DNA of 64,000 nt, from positions 82,301-146,300 of the forward strand of contig JAHBTS010000006.1 of assembly GCA_019638515.1 (NCBI GenBank), given 5' to 3'. The number at the start of each line of letters is the position of its first letter. Position 1 is the stretch's first letter. The position numbers and the translations under genes were made by a program. Under the pieces are notes generated by a model. The model ran no database searches. It was not told the origin of the DNA and saw nothing but the letters and a program-made list of their open reading frames with translations. Source of the DNA: Chitinophagales bacterium. Its GTDB lineage: Bacteria; Bacteroidota; Bacteroidia; Chitinophagales; LD1. This document shows positions 15,896 through 24,400 of the stretch, piece after piece.

Positions 15896-18667
15896 ATGCC
15901 TTTTAATAATCATCTGTTAAAGCTATTTGTTTTTATTGCCGCAATGGCATCGCTCGATGTGTGGGCAACACACTACCGCTCTGGCGATGTTACTTACGAA
16001 CTCATAGCTCCATTTACCTACCGTGTTACCATAAGAACTATTGCTGAAGATAATGCTGCAGACCGCGACACAGTGAGAATAAACTGGGGCGATGGTTCTC
16101 CGGAAGAAGTGCTGGCAAGAACAAATGGCCCTATCGTGGGCGGCTTTCACAAAGGGGAATTTATTGGGCTTGGCTTTAAACGAAATCTATACATCGGCAC
16201 ACACACATATCCCGGAGTGCCGCCCCCACCCAATAACTTTTATGTAATTTCTTTTTACGATCCGGCTCGTAGAAACGGTATTACCAACATCAACAATGGT
16301 GTTTCGGATCAAATATCTTTTTATGTAGAAGACACACTCCGCTTTCCGGCAGATATTGCAAGTATAGGCTACAACAATTCTCCCATCTTTCGCCAAGATC
16401 CTATTGATTACGGCAATGTGAACCAACTGTTTGTTCATAGCCAAAACCCTTGGGACTCCGATGGCGACAGCCTTACCTTTGAGCTTGTAAGTCCTTTGCA
16501 GTATGCCAGCTTACCTGTGCCCAACTGGCAAAATCCGCAAAATATACCAACCCCAAACGACCCTACCAACCAGTTTAAAGTAGATAAATTTACGGGAGAA
16601 ATTTCATGGGATGTACCAAAGCAAATTGGGCTATTCAATGTTGGCATTTTGGTAAAAGAATACCGGAGAGGAATTTTAATGGGCACCATCCTGCGCGACT
16701 TTCATATTATTATTGACAACAAACCTAACCGCCCTCCGCAAATAGCAGCACTACAAGACACTTGCATTAGAGCAGGCGATTGGTTACAGATAAACGTAAC
16801 TGCCAGCGACCCCGATGCGGGGCAATTGGTTACCCTTACTGCCGATGGCGGTCCATTTATTGATGTACCTAACAGTTTGGCTCAGTTTACAGCACAGCCT
16901 CCGGGCAACCCAACATCAGGACTTTTTGAATGGCAACCCGATTGCAATCAGGTACGCAGGCAGCCATACACAGTAGTGTTTGCTGCTCAAGATAATTTCT
17001 CACAAGGTGGTAGCCAATTACCGCTTACCGACAACGAAACTTGGCTGATTGATGTTGTAGCACCTCCGGTTAAAAACCCAACTGCTACCGTAGCCGGAAA
17101 CACCGTAAACATTACTTGGCAAAATCCATACTTCTGCGCTTCTTCACCAAACTTCAGAGGCTTTTCTGTATGGCGCAAAATAGGCTCCAATCCGTTTGTG
17201 CCAACCTATTGCGAAACAGGATTAGATGGTAAAGGCTACACAAGATTAAACACAACACTCACCCAATCTTATACCTTTCATGATAATGATATTGTACGTG
17301 GCCAGCAATACTGCTACCGCATTTTAGCACACTTCAGCCGATTTTCTCCTAATGGTATTTTTGAATACGATAAAGTTGAAAGCGTACCTTCGGTTGAAAT
17401 TTGTGTAAACGTACCGCTCGATATTCCAGTAATTACCAATGTAAGCGTAAACACAACCAATACGGCAACAGGTAGTAGTTTTATTGCTTGGAGTAAACCT
17501 CGCGTGGGCTTCAACCAGTTAGACACCATTCAAACACCACCGCCATATACTTTTGAAGTGTATAGCGGCATTGGTTTTAACCTAGCCAATGCAACCCTGG
17601 TGCAAACCTATACGGCAAACAGTTATGCCACCCTAAACGATACCACATTCCAGCACAACAACATCAATACACAAACCACACCCAACAGCTACAAAATTGT
17701 ATTCAAATCCAATGGCGATTCCGTTGGCGTAACTACGGTTGCATCTTCCATATTTTTAACCGCCAATCCGCTCGATAAATCCATCTTGCTATCATGGCAA
17801 GAAAATGTGCCATGGTCAAACGATAGCTTTGCCATTTTCAAGAAAAACAATACCACCTCAAACTTCGATTCTATAGGCATTTCGCACACACACGAGTTTA
17901 TTGATACCGGTTTGATAAACGATTCCGTTTACTGCTATTATGTGAAAAGTTTTGGGCACTATTCTGTTCAAAACTTAAAATTCCCGCTCATCAATTTATC
18001 GCAAGAAAGCTGTGCAAAACCCGAAGACACCGTAGCACCATGCCCACCCATACTTTCGGTAACAAACGATTGCGATAAATTCAGCAACAGCACATGGAAC
18101 GACAGCACTTTTGTAAACCACCTCAGCCTAAGTTTCACCAATGCTTCAACCTGCGACAACGATGCCCACCACTACAATATTTACTTTGCCGAAAACGGCA
18201 CCGATTTTATCTTTATAGACTCTACTGCCGATACTGTATTTAACCACACCCTTACCGATAATTTAGCAGGCTGCTACTTTGCAACCTCAGTAGATAGATT
18301 AGGAAACGAAAGCCCTAAAAGCCAAGTAGTTTGTATTGACAACTGTGCTTATTACCAACTCCCCAACACCTTTACTCCCAATGGCGATGGCAAAAACGAT
18401 GTGTTTAAACCATTCATGCCATATCGTTTTATATCGCGTATTGAAATGAGCATTTTTAATCGCTGGGGTGAAAAAGTTTTTGAAACCACCAATCCCGATA
18501 TCCTTTGGGATGGTACCGATTACAAAACAGGGAAACTGCTGAATGATGGAATTTATTTATATGGCGGCTACTACTACGAAAAACAACGTACCGGAGAAAT
18601 AAAAAAAACATTGCCACCCAACCAAAAAGGAGGCGGTTTCATTCATTTACTTAAAGCAACCTACTAA
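15896..18667 (+). CDS. T9SS type B sorting-domain protein with beta-sandwich repeats
   Basis: This 923-residue protein has a signal peptide ending near residue 23 (DVWA|THYRSG). A conserved N-terminal module (THYRSGDVTYELIAPFTYRV) often opens Bacteroidota surface proteins. A series of Ig/fibronectin-like segments follows, and then the C-terminal gliding-motility-type sorting domain PNTFTPNGDGKNDVFKP...FNRWGEKVFE...WDGTD...LNDGIYLY. The type B domain directs export through the type IX system and surface attachment or release via PorU/SprF-like partners. The repeat region suggests adhesion or matrix contact, but no catalytic motif is seen. The gene stands alone, with a terminator not obvious downstream. 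Confidence 0.9.
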   Translation: MPFNNHLLKLFVFIAAMASLDVWATHYRSGDVTYELIAPFTYRVTIRTIAEDNAADRDTVRINWGDGSPEEVLARTNGPIVGGFHKGEFIGLGFKRNLYIGTHTYPGVPPPPNNFYVISFYDPARRNGITNINNGVSDQISFYVEDTLRFPADIASIGYNNSPIFRQDPIDYGNVNQLFVHSQNPWDSDGDSLTFELVSPLQYASLPVPNWQNPQNIPTPNDPTNQFKVDKFTGEISWDVPKQIGLFNVGILVKEYRRGILMGTILRDFHIIIDNKPNRPPQIAALQDTCIRAGDWLQINVTASDPDAGQLVTLTADGGPFIDVPNSLAQFTAQPPGNPTSGLFEWQPDCNQVRRQPYTVVFAAQDNFSQGGSQLPLTDNETWLIDVVAPPVKNPTATVAGNTVNITWQNPYFCASSPNFRGFSVWRKIGSNPFVPTYCETGLDGKGYTRLNTTLTQSYTFHDNDIVRGQQYCYRILAHFSRFSPNGIFEYDKVESVPSVEICVNVPLDIPVITNVSVNTTNTATGSSFIAWSKPRVGFNQLDTIQTPPPYTFEVYSGIGFNLANATLVQTYTANSYATLNDTTFQHNNINTQTTPNSYKIVFKSNGDSVGVTTVASSIFLTANPLDKSILLSWQENVPWSNDSFAIFKKNNTTSNFDSIGISHTHEFIDTGLINDSVYCYYVKSFGHYSVQNLKFPLINLSQESCAKPEDTVAPCPPILSVTNDCDKFSNSTWNDSTFVNHLSLSFTNASTCDNDAHHYNIYFAENGTDFIFIDSTADTVFNHTLTDNLAGCYFATSVDRLGNESPKSQVVCIDNCAYYQLPNTFTPNGDGKNDVFKPFMPYRFISRIEMSIFNRWGEKVFETTNPDILWDGTDYKTGKLLNDGIYLYGGYYYEKQRTGEIKKTLPPNQKGGGFIHLLKATY

Positions 18668-18752
18668 ATCCGATACCAAAATCACAAGCAAATCACCCAT
18701 TGCGGGAATCATAAATTATCCTTCACAAAAAATAATTTTGAATTCGCTTTTG

Positions 18753-18760
18753 TAATTTTG
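18753..18760 (+). promoter_or_regulatory. Bacteroidota -7 box (TAATTTTG)
   Basis: This is an exact TAnnTTTG match 58 nt upstream of the ATG at 18819. It would drive the acidic protein and the B12-binding protein. Confidence 0.45.
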
Positions 18761-18818
18761 AATAGTGTATTTCCTTTGCAGTCAGCACAAATTTCAGAAC
18801 CAAAACAAACACAGTTTT

Positions 18819-19130
18819 ATGCCACGTAAAAAGAAACAAGAAGAGGAAGAGGAATTAGAATTAAACAACGAAGAAGAAACAGACGAAGATGTAGAGTTTG
18901 AAGACTCCTACGAAAATGCTTCCGATGAAGAATCTGAAGAATCTGAACCTTCTGAAGACGATTTGAAATCCATGGAAGGAATGGAAGAGTTTGACGACAT
19001 GATTGAACAACGCAGTTCAGGTCGCGGACGTTCCAAAAAAGCTAAAGGCGATGATGACGATTTAGGCTTTGGCGATTTTGGGAACGACAACTTCGATGAC
19101 TTCGCAGACGATTTTGATGACGATTTCTAA
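18819..19130 (+). CDS. Highly acidic low-complexity protein
   Basis: This 103-residue protein starts at ATG 18819 (MPRKKKQEEEE); an upstream GTG in frame adds an unlikely leader. Apart from the short basic head and a basic patch (GRGRSKKAKG), it is dominated by Glu and Asp and ends in a Phe-Asp-Asp repeat (NDNFDDFADDFDDDF). It is probably disordered. Similar acidic tails are known as interaction baits for basic partners such as RNA polymerase, ribosomes or DNA-binding proteins, but I recognise no family. The stop is 3 bp before the B12-binding protein, so they are almost certainly co-transcribed. Confidence 0.8.
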   Translation: MPRKKKQEEEEELELNNEEETDEDVEFEDSYENASDEESEESEPSEDDLKSMEGMEEFDDMIEQRSSGRGRSKKAKGDDDDLGFGDFGNDNFDDFADDFDDDF

Positions 19131-19133
19131 TAT

Positions 19134-19544
19134 ATGTCACAACCTATTCGAGTTTTAGTAGCAAAAGTTGGATTAGACGGACACGACCGCGGGGCTAAAG
19201 TAATTGCCACAGCCCTTAAAGATGCAGGAATGGAAGTTATTTACACCGGCTTACGGCAAACTCCCGAAATGGTTGTGAGCACAGCATTGCAGGAAGATGT
19301 AGATGCCATTGGCGTAAGTATTCTTTCTGGTGCACACATGACCGTGTTTCCTAAGATTTTGGCATTGCTGAAAGAAAAAAATTTAGAGCACGTATTAGTT
19401 ACCGGTGGGGGCATTATACCCGAAAGCGATGCTACACAACTCTATGCTTTGGGTTGTGGCAAGTTGTTTTCACCAGGCACTCCCACTGCAGAAGTTGCAC
19501 AATACATACAGCAACAAATCAACCTAAAAAGAGTACTACAATAA
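19134..19544 (+). CDS. Stand-alone cobalamin-binding domain protein (methylmalonyl-CoA mutase C-terminal type)
   Basis: This 136-residue protein is a single Rossmann-like B12-binding domain. The base-off/His-on motif DGHDRG (Asp15-x-His17-x-x-Gly20), the SxL motif GVSILSGAH and the GG motif [11 protein letters not shown] are all intact, so it can bind adenosylcobalamin with His17 as the lower ligand. It matches the small subunit or C-terminal domain of methylmalonyl-CoA/isobutyryl-CoA-type mutases. No catalytic mutase subunit is in the window. It is paired with an acidic protein of unknown role. A terminator follows at 19572. Confidence 0.92.
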   Translation: MSQPIRVLVAKVGLDGHDRGAKVIATALKDAGMEVIYTGLRQTPEMVVSTALQEDVDAIGVSILSGAHMTVFPKILALLKEKNLEHVLVTGGGIIPESDATQLYALGCGKLFSPGTPTAEVAQYIQQQINLKRVLQ

Positions 19545-19571
19545 GTAGGTGCTTCTTAGCTTAAAAATAAG

Positions 19572-19607
19572 ATGCCTGTTTCTTTGATGTGGAAACAGGC
19601 ATTTTTG
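19572..19607 (+). terminator. Intrinsic terminator of the B12-binding protein gene
   Basis: A perfect 11-bp stem (ATGCCTGTTTC at 19572-19582, GAAACAGGCAT at 19592-19602) with a 9-nt loop is followed by TTTTG. Confidence 0.88.
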
Positions 19608-19613
19608 TTTTCT

Positions 19614-19621
19614 TAGCTTTG
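19614..19621 (+). promoter_or_regulatory. Bacteroidota -7 box (TAGCTTTG)
   Basis: This is an exact TAnnTTTG match just after the terminator, ending 8 nt before the ATG at 19630. It gives at most a very short leader. Confidence 0.45.
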
Positions 19622-19629
19622 CCCCTGTT

Positions 19630-21876
19630 ATGAAAAAAATACTATCTGCGCTTTTACTTTCACTAACCATCACAAGTATTATAGCATCATCAGGAGATAC
19701 CATTAAAATACAGGCACACAATAAAGTTCCTATGACCTGGTATGGCAACTACGATACTTTTGCTGTATTCCCAGCTGCAACCAAACAGTACAACCGCATT
19801 ATTATGCACTACACCTTGGGCTGCCCAACCAGTGGTTGCTCGCAATGGGACTATACCACTCAAATTTTCTTGATGAAAAAAACAGGTGCCATAGATTCCA
19901 CCTTATCACTTGTACCTAACTTTACAGTAAACAAAAATACCATAGACACTTTTATTTACAGCAGCACCCCCACCATAAAAACAAGTTTCAACAACAATAC
20001 CAAACAAACCGACACACTCGCTGCCGATTCTTTCTTGGTAAGAATATTTGCAGACACCACCACTCCATACATACAAACCGACTCGTTTACAGCTTGGAGT
20101 GCCAACTACTACAACTACTTGTTTGACACTACAGGAGCAAAAGTAGATTCATTTTGGATTGCAGCCACCGACACCAAATTTGTGTACAAAACACAGGTGT
20201 ACAAAAAGTTCGATGTAATGGAACCATACGAACTCGGCAGAGTAATTACACCTTATGGCGGCTACTATGCCAAAACTTGGAAAAACGAATACCGATTCGA
20301 TATTACAGATTTCACCCCGCTCCTACACGATACCGTATTCTTTCGTGCATTTTATAGTGGCTGGAGCAGCGGCTTTACTGTAACCCTCGATTTCGATTTA
20401 ATAGAAGGAACACCCGCACGCGAGGTGCGCTCAGTTCGCAATATTTACAATGGCGATTTTAGCTACGGCAACCCAAATAATCCTATCGAAAACCAACTTA
20501 CACTAAAAAATATTCAACTTGCCAGTAACGAAACGCAAGCTAAGTTGAGGTTTACACCCACCGGACACGGATTTGGTGCCGATAACACCGACAACTGTGC
20601 AGAATTTTGCAATAAAACCTACGATGTAATGGTGAACAATACATTGGTTGCAACCCAAAATATTTGGCGCGATGATTGCGGTATGAATCCACTCATGCAC
20701 CAAAGTGGTACATGGCTATACGACCGCGCCAACTGGTGCCCGGGCAGCAAAGGCTTAACCCACGAATTTGAACTTACACCCGCCATTACACCTAATAACT
20801 TTTCGCTGCAGGTAGTACCCGAGCCTTACGAAGATTTAGACCCCGCAGGTTTCAATCCTATTTACACCATCTATTCACAACTCATTACCTATGGCAACCC
20901 TAATTTCGCCTTAGATGCCGCCATAGAAGATGTAATTGCACCCAATGCACACGATGCATACAAACGCTTCAACCCAATTTGTGCCAATCCTAAAATTATT
21001 ATTAAAAACAATGGAAGTACGCCACTTACCTCTGCTAGAATTTACTACGGCATAGAAGGCAAAGAATTATTCTTCTATAACTGGAACGGAAACCTTACCT
21101 TTAACCAAACCGAAACCGTATCGTTGCCATACCGCACCATTAGCGATTCGGCACACCATACTTTTAAAGTATGGATTGGGCAACCCAATGGCACTACCAG
21201 CGATAACTTTATTTGGAACGATACCCTGCGCGTACCCACTTTAATACCACCGCGCTACGATAGTACTTTCAATTTTGTTCTAAAAACAAACAAAGATTTC
21301 CAAGAAACAACCTGGGACTTAAAAGACGATGATGGTAATATCTTATACGAAAACACTACGCTTTCTGCCAGCAAAGTATTCAATACCACTTTTGAACTTA
21401 CCGAAGGCTGCTACCAGTTTACACTCAACGATACAGGAAAAGATGGCCTAAGCTTTTTTGCCAACCAGCAAACTTCCGGTATAGGCTACGCACGCTTTGC
21501 AAAAAACCCGTCTAACGCAGTCTTTAAAACCTTTGAACCCGATTTTGGAACACAAATTTCGCAACAATTTATTGTTGGCAACCCATATATTTTTGTTCCT
21601 TCTGCCATAACTGAGTTAACCCCAATGAAATCGTTTCGCACCTTCCCCAACCCTGCACAAAATATGGTTACATTAGAACTATCGTTCCGCACACCAACTT
21701 CTTTCCAAATAGATATGTATAACATGATGGGAAAACAGGTAAAAACCATTTTTAATGGAACGGGCGAAAATTTTGCACTACCTATTGATGTTGCCGAACT
21801 TCCACAAGGCATGTACCATCTAATTATTTCCGGAAAAAATTTTTCGGAAGTAAAAAAAGTTACTGTAATCCGATAA
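19630..21876 (+). CDS. PNGase F-like glycoamidase with T9SS type A sorting domain
   Basis: This 748-residue protein has a signal peptide (MKKILSALLLSLTITSIIASS). An N-terminal PNGase F-type jelly roll (YNRIIMHYTLGCPTSGCSQWDYTTQI, about 55-85) is joined to the second PNGase F domain near 310-380, with GHGFGADNTDNCAEFC, DVMVN, DDCGMNPLMHQSGTW and RANWCPG. These match the family that cleaves N-glycans from asparagine. Further beta domains and a C-terminal type A sorting domain (FRTFPNPAQNMVTLEL...GMYHLIISGKNFSEVKKVTVIR) follow, so it is exported by the type IX system. Whether the catalytic acids are present was not traced residue by residue. It is monocistronic. Confidence 0.87.
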   Translation: MKKILSALLLSLTITSIIASSGDTIKIQAHNKVPMTWYGNYDTFAVFPAATKQYNRIIMHYTLGCPTSGCSQWDYTTQIFLMKKTGAIDSTLSLVPNFTVNKNTIDTFIYSSTPTIKTSFNNNTKQTDTLAADSFLVRIFADTTTPYIQTDSFTAWSANYYNYLFDTTGAKVDSFWIAATDTKFVYKTQVYKKFDVMEPYELGRVITPYGGYYAKTWKNEYRFDITDFTPLLHDTVFFRAFYSGWSSGFTVTLDFDLIEGTPAREVRSVRNIYNGDFSYGNPNNPIENQLTLKNIQLASNETQAKLRFTPTGHGFGADNTDNCAEFCNKTYDVMVNNTLVATQNIWRDDCGMNPLMHQSGTWLYDRANWCPGSKGLTHEFELTPAITPNNFSLQVVPEPYEDLDPAGFNPIYTIYSQLITYGNPNFALDAAIEDVIAPNAHDAYKRFNPICANPKIIIKNNGSTPLTSARIYYGIEGKELFFYNWNGNLTFNQTETVSLPYRTISDSAHHTFKVWIGQPNGTTSDNFIWNDTLRVPTLIPPRYDSTFNFVLKTNKDFQETTWDLKDDDGNILYENTTLSASKVFNTTFELTEGCYQFTLNDTGKDGLSFFANQQTSGIGYARFAKNPSNAVFKTFEPDFGTQISQQFIVGNPYIFVPSAITELTPMKSFRTFPNPAQNMVTLELSFRTPTSFQIDMYNMMGKQVKTIFNGTGENFALPIDVAELPQGMYHLIISGKNFSEVKKVTVIR

Positions 21877-21885
21877 ATTTACCCC

Positions 21886-22191
21886 ATGCCTGCCAACCAA
21901 GCAACTATTGACGAAATACTAAAGAAATCGCGCTTACTCAAGCAACGTTTCGATACGCTGAAATACAATACGGCAAAGCTTGAAAAAGAATTGGAAGAAA
22001 CCAACCGCCAGTTGCAAGAACAGCAAGAAATTAATGCAACTTTAGGTGAACAAATAAAAATGTTTAAGTTAGCGCAGCGTTTAACGGAAACAGGCGCAGC
22101 AGAAAAAGGCGAGCTGAAGCGGAAATTAAATGAAATGATACGCTCAGTAGATCTTTGTATAGCGCAGTTATCGGAAGAAAATGGAGCATAA
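21886..22191 (+). CDS. Small coiled-coil protein upstream of zapA (ZapB-like partner)
   Basis: This 101-residue protein is almost entirely helical, with heptad-like spacing of Leu and charged residues (LLKQRFDTLKYNTAKLEKELEETNRQLQEQQEINATLGEQIKM) up to about residue 60, then a second short helix. No signal or membrane segment. It overlaps zapA by 11 bp, so the two are translationally coupled. By position and shape it resembles the conserved coiled-coil partner found before zapA in many Bacteroidota, a possible functional analogue of ZapB, but it shows no clear sequence identity to that family. The role in cell division is inferred from the overlap with zapA. Confidence 0.78.
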   Translation: MPANQATIDEILKKSRLLKQRFDTLKYNTAKLEKELEETNRQLQEQQEINATLGEQIKMFKLAQRLTETGAAEKGELKRKLNEMIRSVDLCIAQLSEENGA

Positions 22192-22480
22192 CGAATCGTT
22201 GCAGCATATACAAGTGGCTATTGCCGGAAGGCAGTATCCACTAAAGATACGCAAAGGTGAAGAAGAAAAAGTGCAACGTGCCGTAGCTTTGGTAAATGAT
22301 AAAATAAATGAATACCAGCAGGTATATGCCGGCAAAGATCGGCAAGATTACCTTGCAATGTGTGTGTTGATGTTGGCTGTTGAATATGAAGCCCTTAAAA
22401 CAGGCAGTCTTCACCAGAAAAGTAATGAAAGCGAACAACTTTCAGAAATAAACCAACTGCTCGAAGCAGTACTATCATAA
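22181..22480 (+). CDS. zapA: Cell division protein ZapA
   Basis: This 99-residue protein shows the ZapA pattern: an N-terminal beta-rich head (IQVAIAGRQYPLKIRKGEEEKVQRAVALVNDKINEYQ) followed by the YAGKDRQDYLAMCVLMLAVEYEAL helix and a C-terminal coiled coil. ZapA binds FtsZ in the cytoplasm and cross-links protofilaments in the Z ring. The ATG at 22181 lies inside the last codons of the coiled-coil gene. A 180-nt non-coding gap follows before the RNase Y gene. Confidence 0.92.
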   Translation: MEHNESLQHIQVAIAGRQYPLKIRKGEEEKVQRAVALVNDKINEYQQVYAGKDRQDYLAMCVLMLAVEYEALKTGSLHQKSNESEQLSEINQLLEAVLS

Positions 22481-22660
22481 CCGCTCTTTTCCGCATTACT
22501 GCACCTACTTAGGTTAGTTTTTCTGCCACCCAACACTGTTAAACACTGAATGAAAATTCATTGAACTCGATTGCGCGGGCGTATATCTGCGAGTAACTTT
22601 CGGCTAAATGATTCATCCAAAAACTGTATTCTATTCATATAAATATAAACCAACCGTAAC

Positions 22661-24280
22661 ATGATTTACATCATAGCCGCCATAGCAGCAGCATTAGCAG
22701 GTGTAGCAGTTGGCTTTTTCATTGGCAAATCCAGCAGCAAAAGCGCAGTTGAACAAATTGAAGCAGCAGCAAAAGAAACAGCCGAAAAAAAGTTAGCCGA
22801 TGCCGATAAAAAAGTAGCCGATGCGAAAACACAAGCAGAAAAAATACTTGCAGATGCACAACGCAATGCCGAAAACAACAAAAAAGACAAAATGCTTGAA
22901 GCAAAAGAGCATTTTATACAACTAAAAACCAAGCACGAAAGCGAAGTTTTAGAACGCAGCAAAAAACTTACCGAGCGCGAAACCAGCTTAAAACAACAAC
23001 AACAAGAACTATCTAAATCGCAGGCCGATTTTTCTAAAAAAGAAAAAGAAGTAGAGCAATATCGCGATAACTTAAGCAAGCAATTAGACCAACTAAATGC
23101 TAAAAAAGAACAGTTAGAAAAAAGCCATGAAATTTTTGTTCAAAAGCTAGAACAAATAAGCCACCTATCTAAAGAAGATGCTAAACGCGAATTAGTAGAA
23201 AGCATGAAAAAAGCTGCCGAAACCGATGCGCTTTCGTACGTTAAAGCAGCCATAGACGATGCTAAGTCCAAAGCCAATAAAGAGGCAAAACGCATTATCA
23301 TTCAATCAATTCAAAGAACAGCCTCAGAGGTTACAATAGAAAACACCGTAAGTGTATTTAACCTCGATAGCGATGAACAAAAAGGGCAAATTATTGGGCG
23401 CGAAGGAAGAAACATCCGCGCACTCGAAGCCGCAACCGGCTGCGAATTTGTGGTAGATGATACGCCCGAAGCCATTATTATTTCCGGTTTCGACCCTATT
23501 AGAAGAGAAATTGCACGCCTCAGTTTACAACGCCTTGTAACCGATGGCAGAATTCACCCTGCAAGAATTGAAGAAGTAGTAACAAAAACTACCAAGCAAC
23601 TCAACGAACATATTTTAGAAATTGGCGAAAGAACCGTAATAGATTTGGGCATACAAGGCATGCACCAAGAACTTATTCGCTATGTGGGTAGAATGCGTTT
23701 CCGCTCTTCGTATGGGCAAAACCTACTACAACACAGCCGTGAAGTTGCTAACCTCTGCGCCACCATGGCGGCAGAATTGGGCTTAAGTCCTAAATTGGCA
23801 AAACGCGCAGGTTTACTACACGATATTGGCAAAGTACCCGATGAAGAAAGCGAATTAAGCCACGCATTGCTGGGCGCCAAAATATGCGAGAAATACGGAG
23901 AACACCCATCGGTAATAAATGCAGTAGGTGCCCACCACGATGAAATGGAAATGAAATTCGTGATTGCACCTTTAGTACAAGTTTGCGATGCCATTAGCGG
24001 TGCCCGCCCCGGTGCCCGCAGAGAAATAATGGAAGGCTATTTACAGCGTATTAAAGACTTAGAAAACTTGGCTGTAAGTTTTGAAGGTGTTGAAAAAGCT
24101 TATGCCATACAAGCAGGAAGAGAACTGCGTGTAATTGTAGAAGCCGATAAAGTGGATGATAAAAAAAGCGAGGAACTCTCTTTTGTAATATCACAAAAAA
24201 TAGAGAAAGAAATGACTTATCCCGGTCAAGTAAAAGTTACCGTTATACGCGAAAAAAGAAGCGTAAGCGTAGCACGCTAA
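22661..24280 (+). CDS. rny: Ribonuclease Y
   Basis: This 539-residue endoribonuclease has the complete RNase Y layout. An N-terminal membrane anchor ([22 protein letters not shown]) is followed by a long Ala/Lys/Glu-rich coiled coil (about 25-200). A KH domain is next with [22 protein letters not shown] (about 240-265), and then an HD domain with catalytic metal-binding His387-Asp388 in [13 protein letters not shown] and HHDE further on. It initiates mRNA decay at the inner membrane. The length is normal (~520-540). ATG 22661 begins the membrane segment directly. A strong bidirectional terminator lies downstream. Confidence 0.97.
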   Translation: MIYIIAAIAAALAGVAVGFFIGKSSSKSAVEQIEAAAKETAEKKLADADKKVADAKTQAEKILADAQRNAENNKKDKMLEAKEHFIQLKTKHESEVLERSKKLTERETSLKQQQQELSKSQADFSKKEKEVEQYRDNLSKQLDQLNAKKEQLEKSHEIFVQKLEQISHLSKEDAKRELVESMKKAAETDALSYVKAAIDDAKSKANKEAKRIIIQSIQRTASEVTIENTVSVFNLDSDEQKGQIIGREGRNIRALEAATGCEFVVDDTPEAIIISGFDPIRREIARLSLQRLVTDGRIHPARIEEVVTKTTKQLNEHILEIGERTVIDLGIQGMHQELIRYVGRMRFRSSYGQNLLQHSREVANLCATMAAELGLSPKLAKRAGLLHDIGKVPDEESELSHALLGAKICEKYGEHPSVINAVGAHHDEMEMKFVIAPLVQVCDAISGARPGARREIMEGYLQRIKDLENLAVSFEGVEKAYAIQAGRELRVIVEADKVDDKKSEELSFVISQKIEKEMTYPGQVKVTVIREKRSVSVAR

Positions 24281-24298
24281 ATCTCTTTTATTCAATAT

Positions 24299-24336
24299 AA
24301 AAAAAGCGCTGATGAAAATTCACCAGCGCTTTTTTT
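24299..24336. terminator. Bidirectional intrinsic terminator
   Basis: An A-run, then GCGCTGATG (stem), loop AAAATT, CACCAGCGC and a T-run of seven: nearly perfect stem with one A-C mismatch. It separates rny from the convergent OstA-like gene and works in both directions. Confidence 0.9.
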
Positions 24337-24400
24337 ATTCTCTATTTTACAATTATTGAGCCCCAAAAATCATGCCCTCAAATTCAATATTGCTTACTCC

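Noticed and set aside
22481..22660. 6S RNA gene after zapA
   Set aside because: Synteny with E. coli suggested it, but I could not draw the long hairpin with a central bubble or find a promoter and terminator; left only as a low-interest check.
22666..23079. Minus-strand frame rich in Ser, Phe and Cys opposite the RNase Y coiled coil
   Set aside because: Antisense of a Lys/Glu/Ala-rich coiled coil gives this composition automatically.
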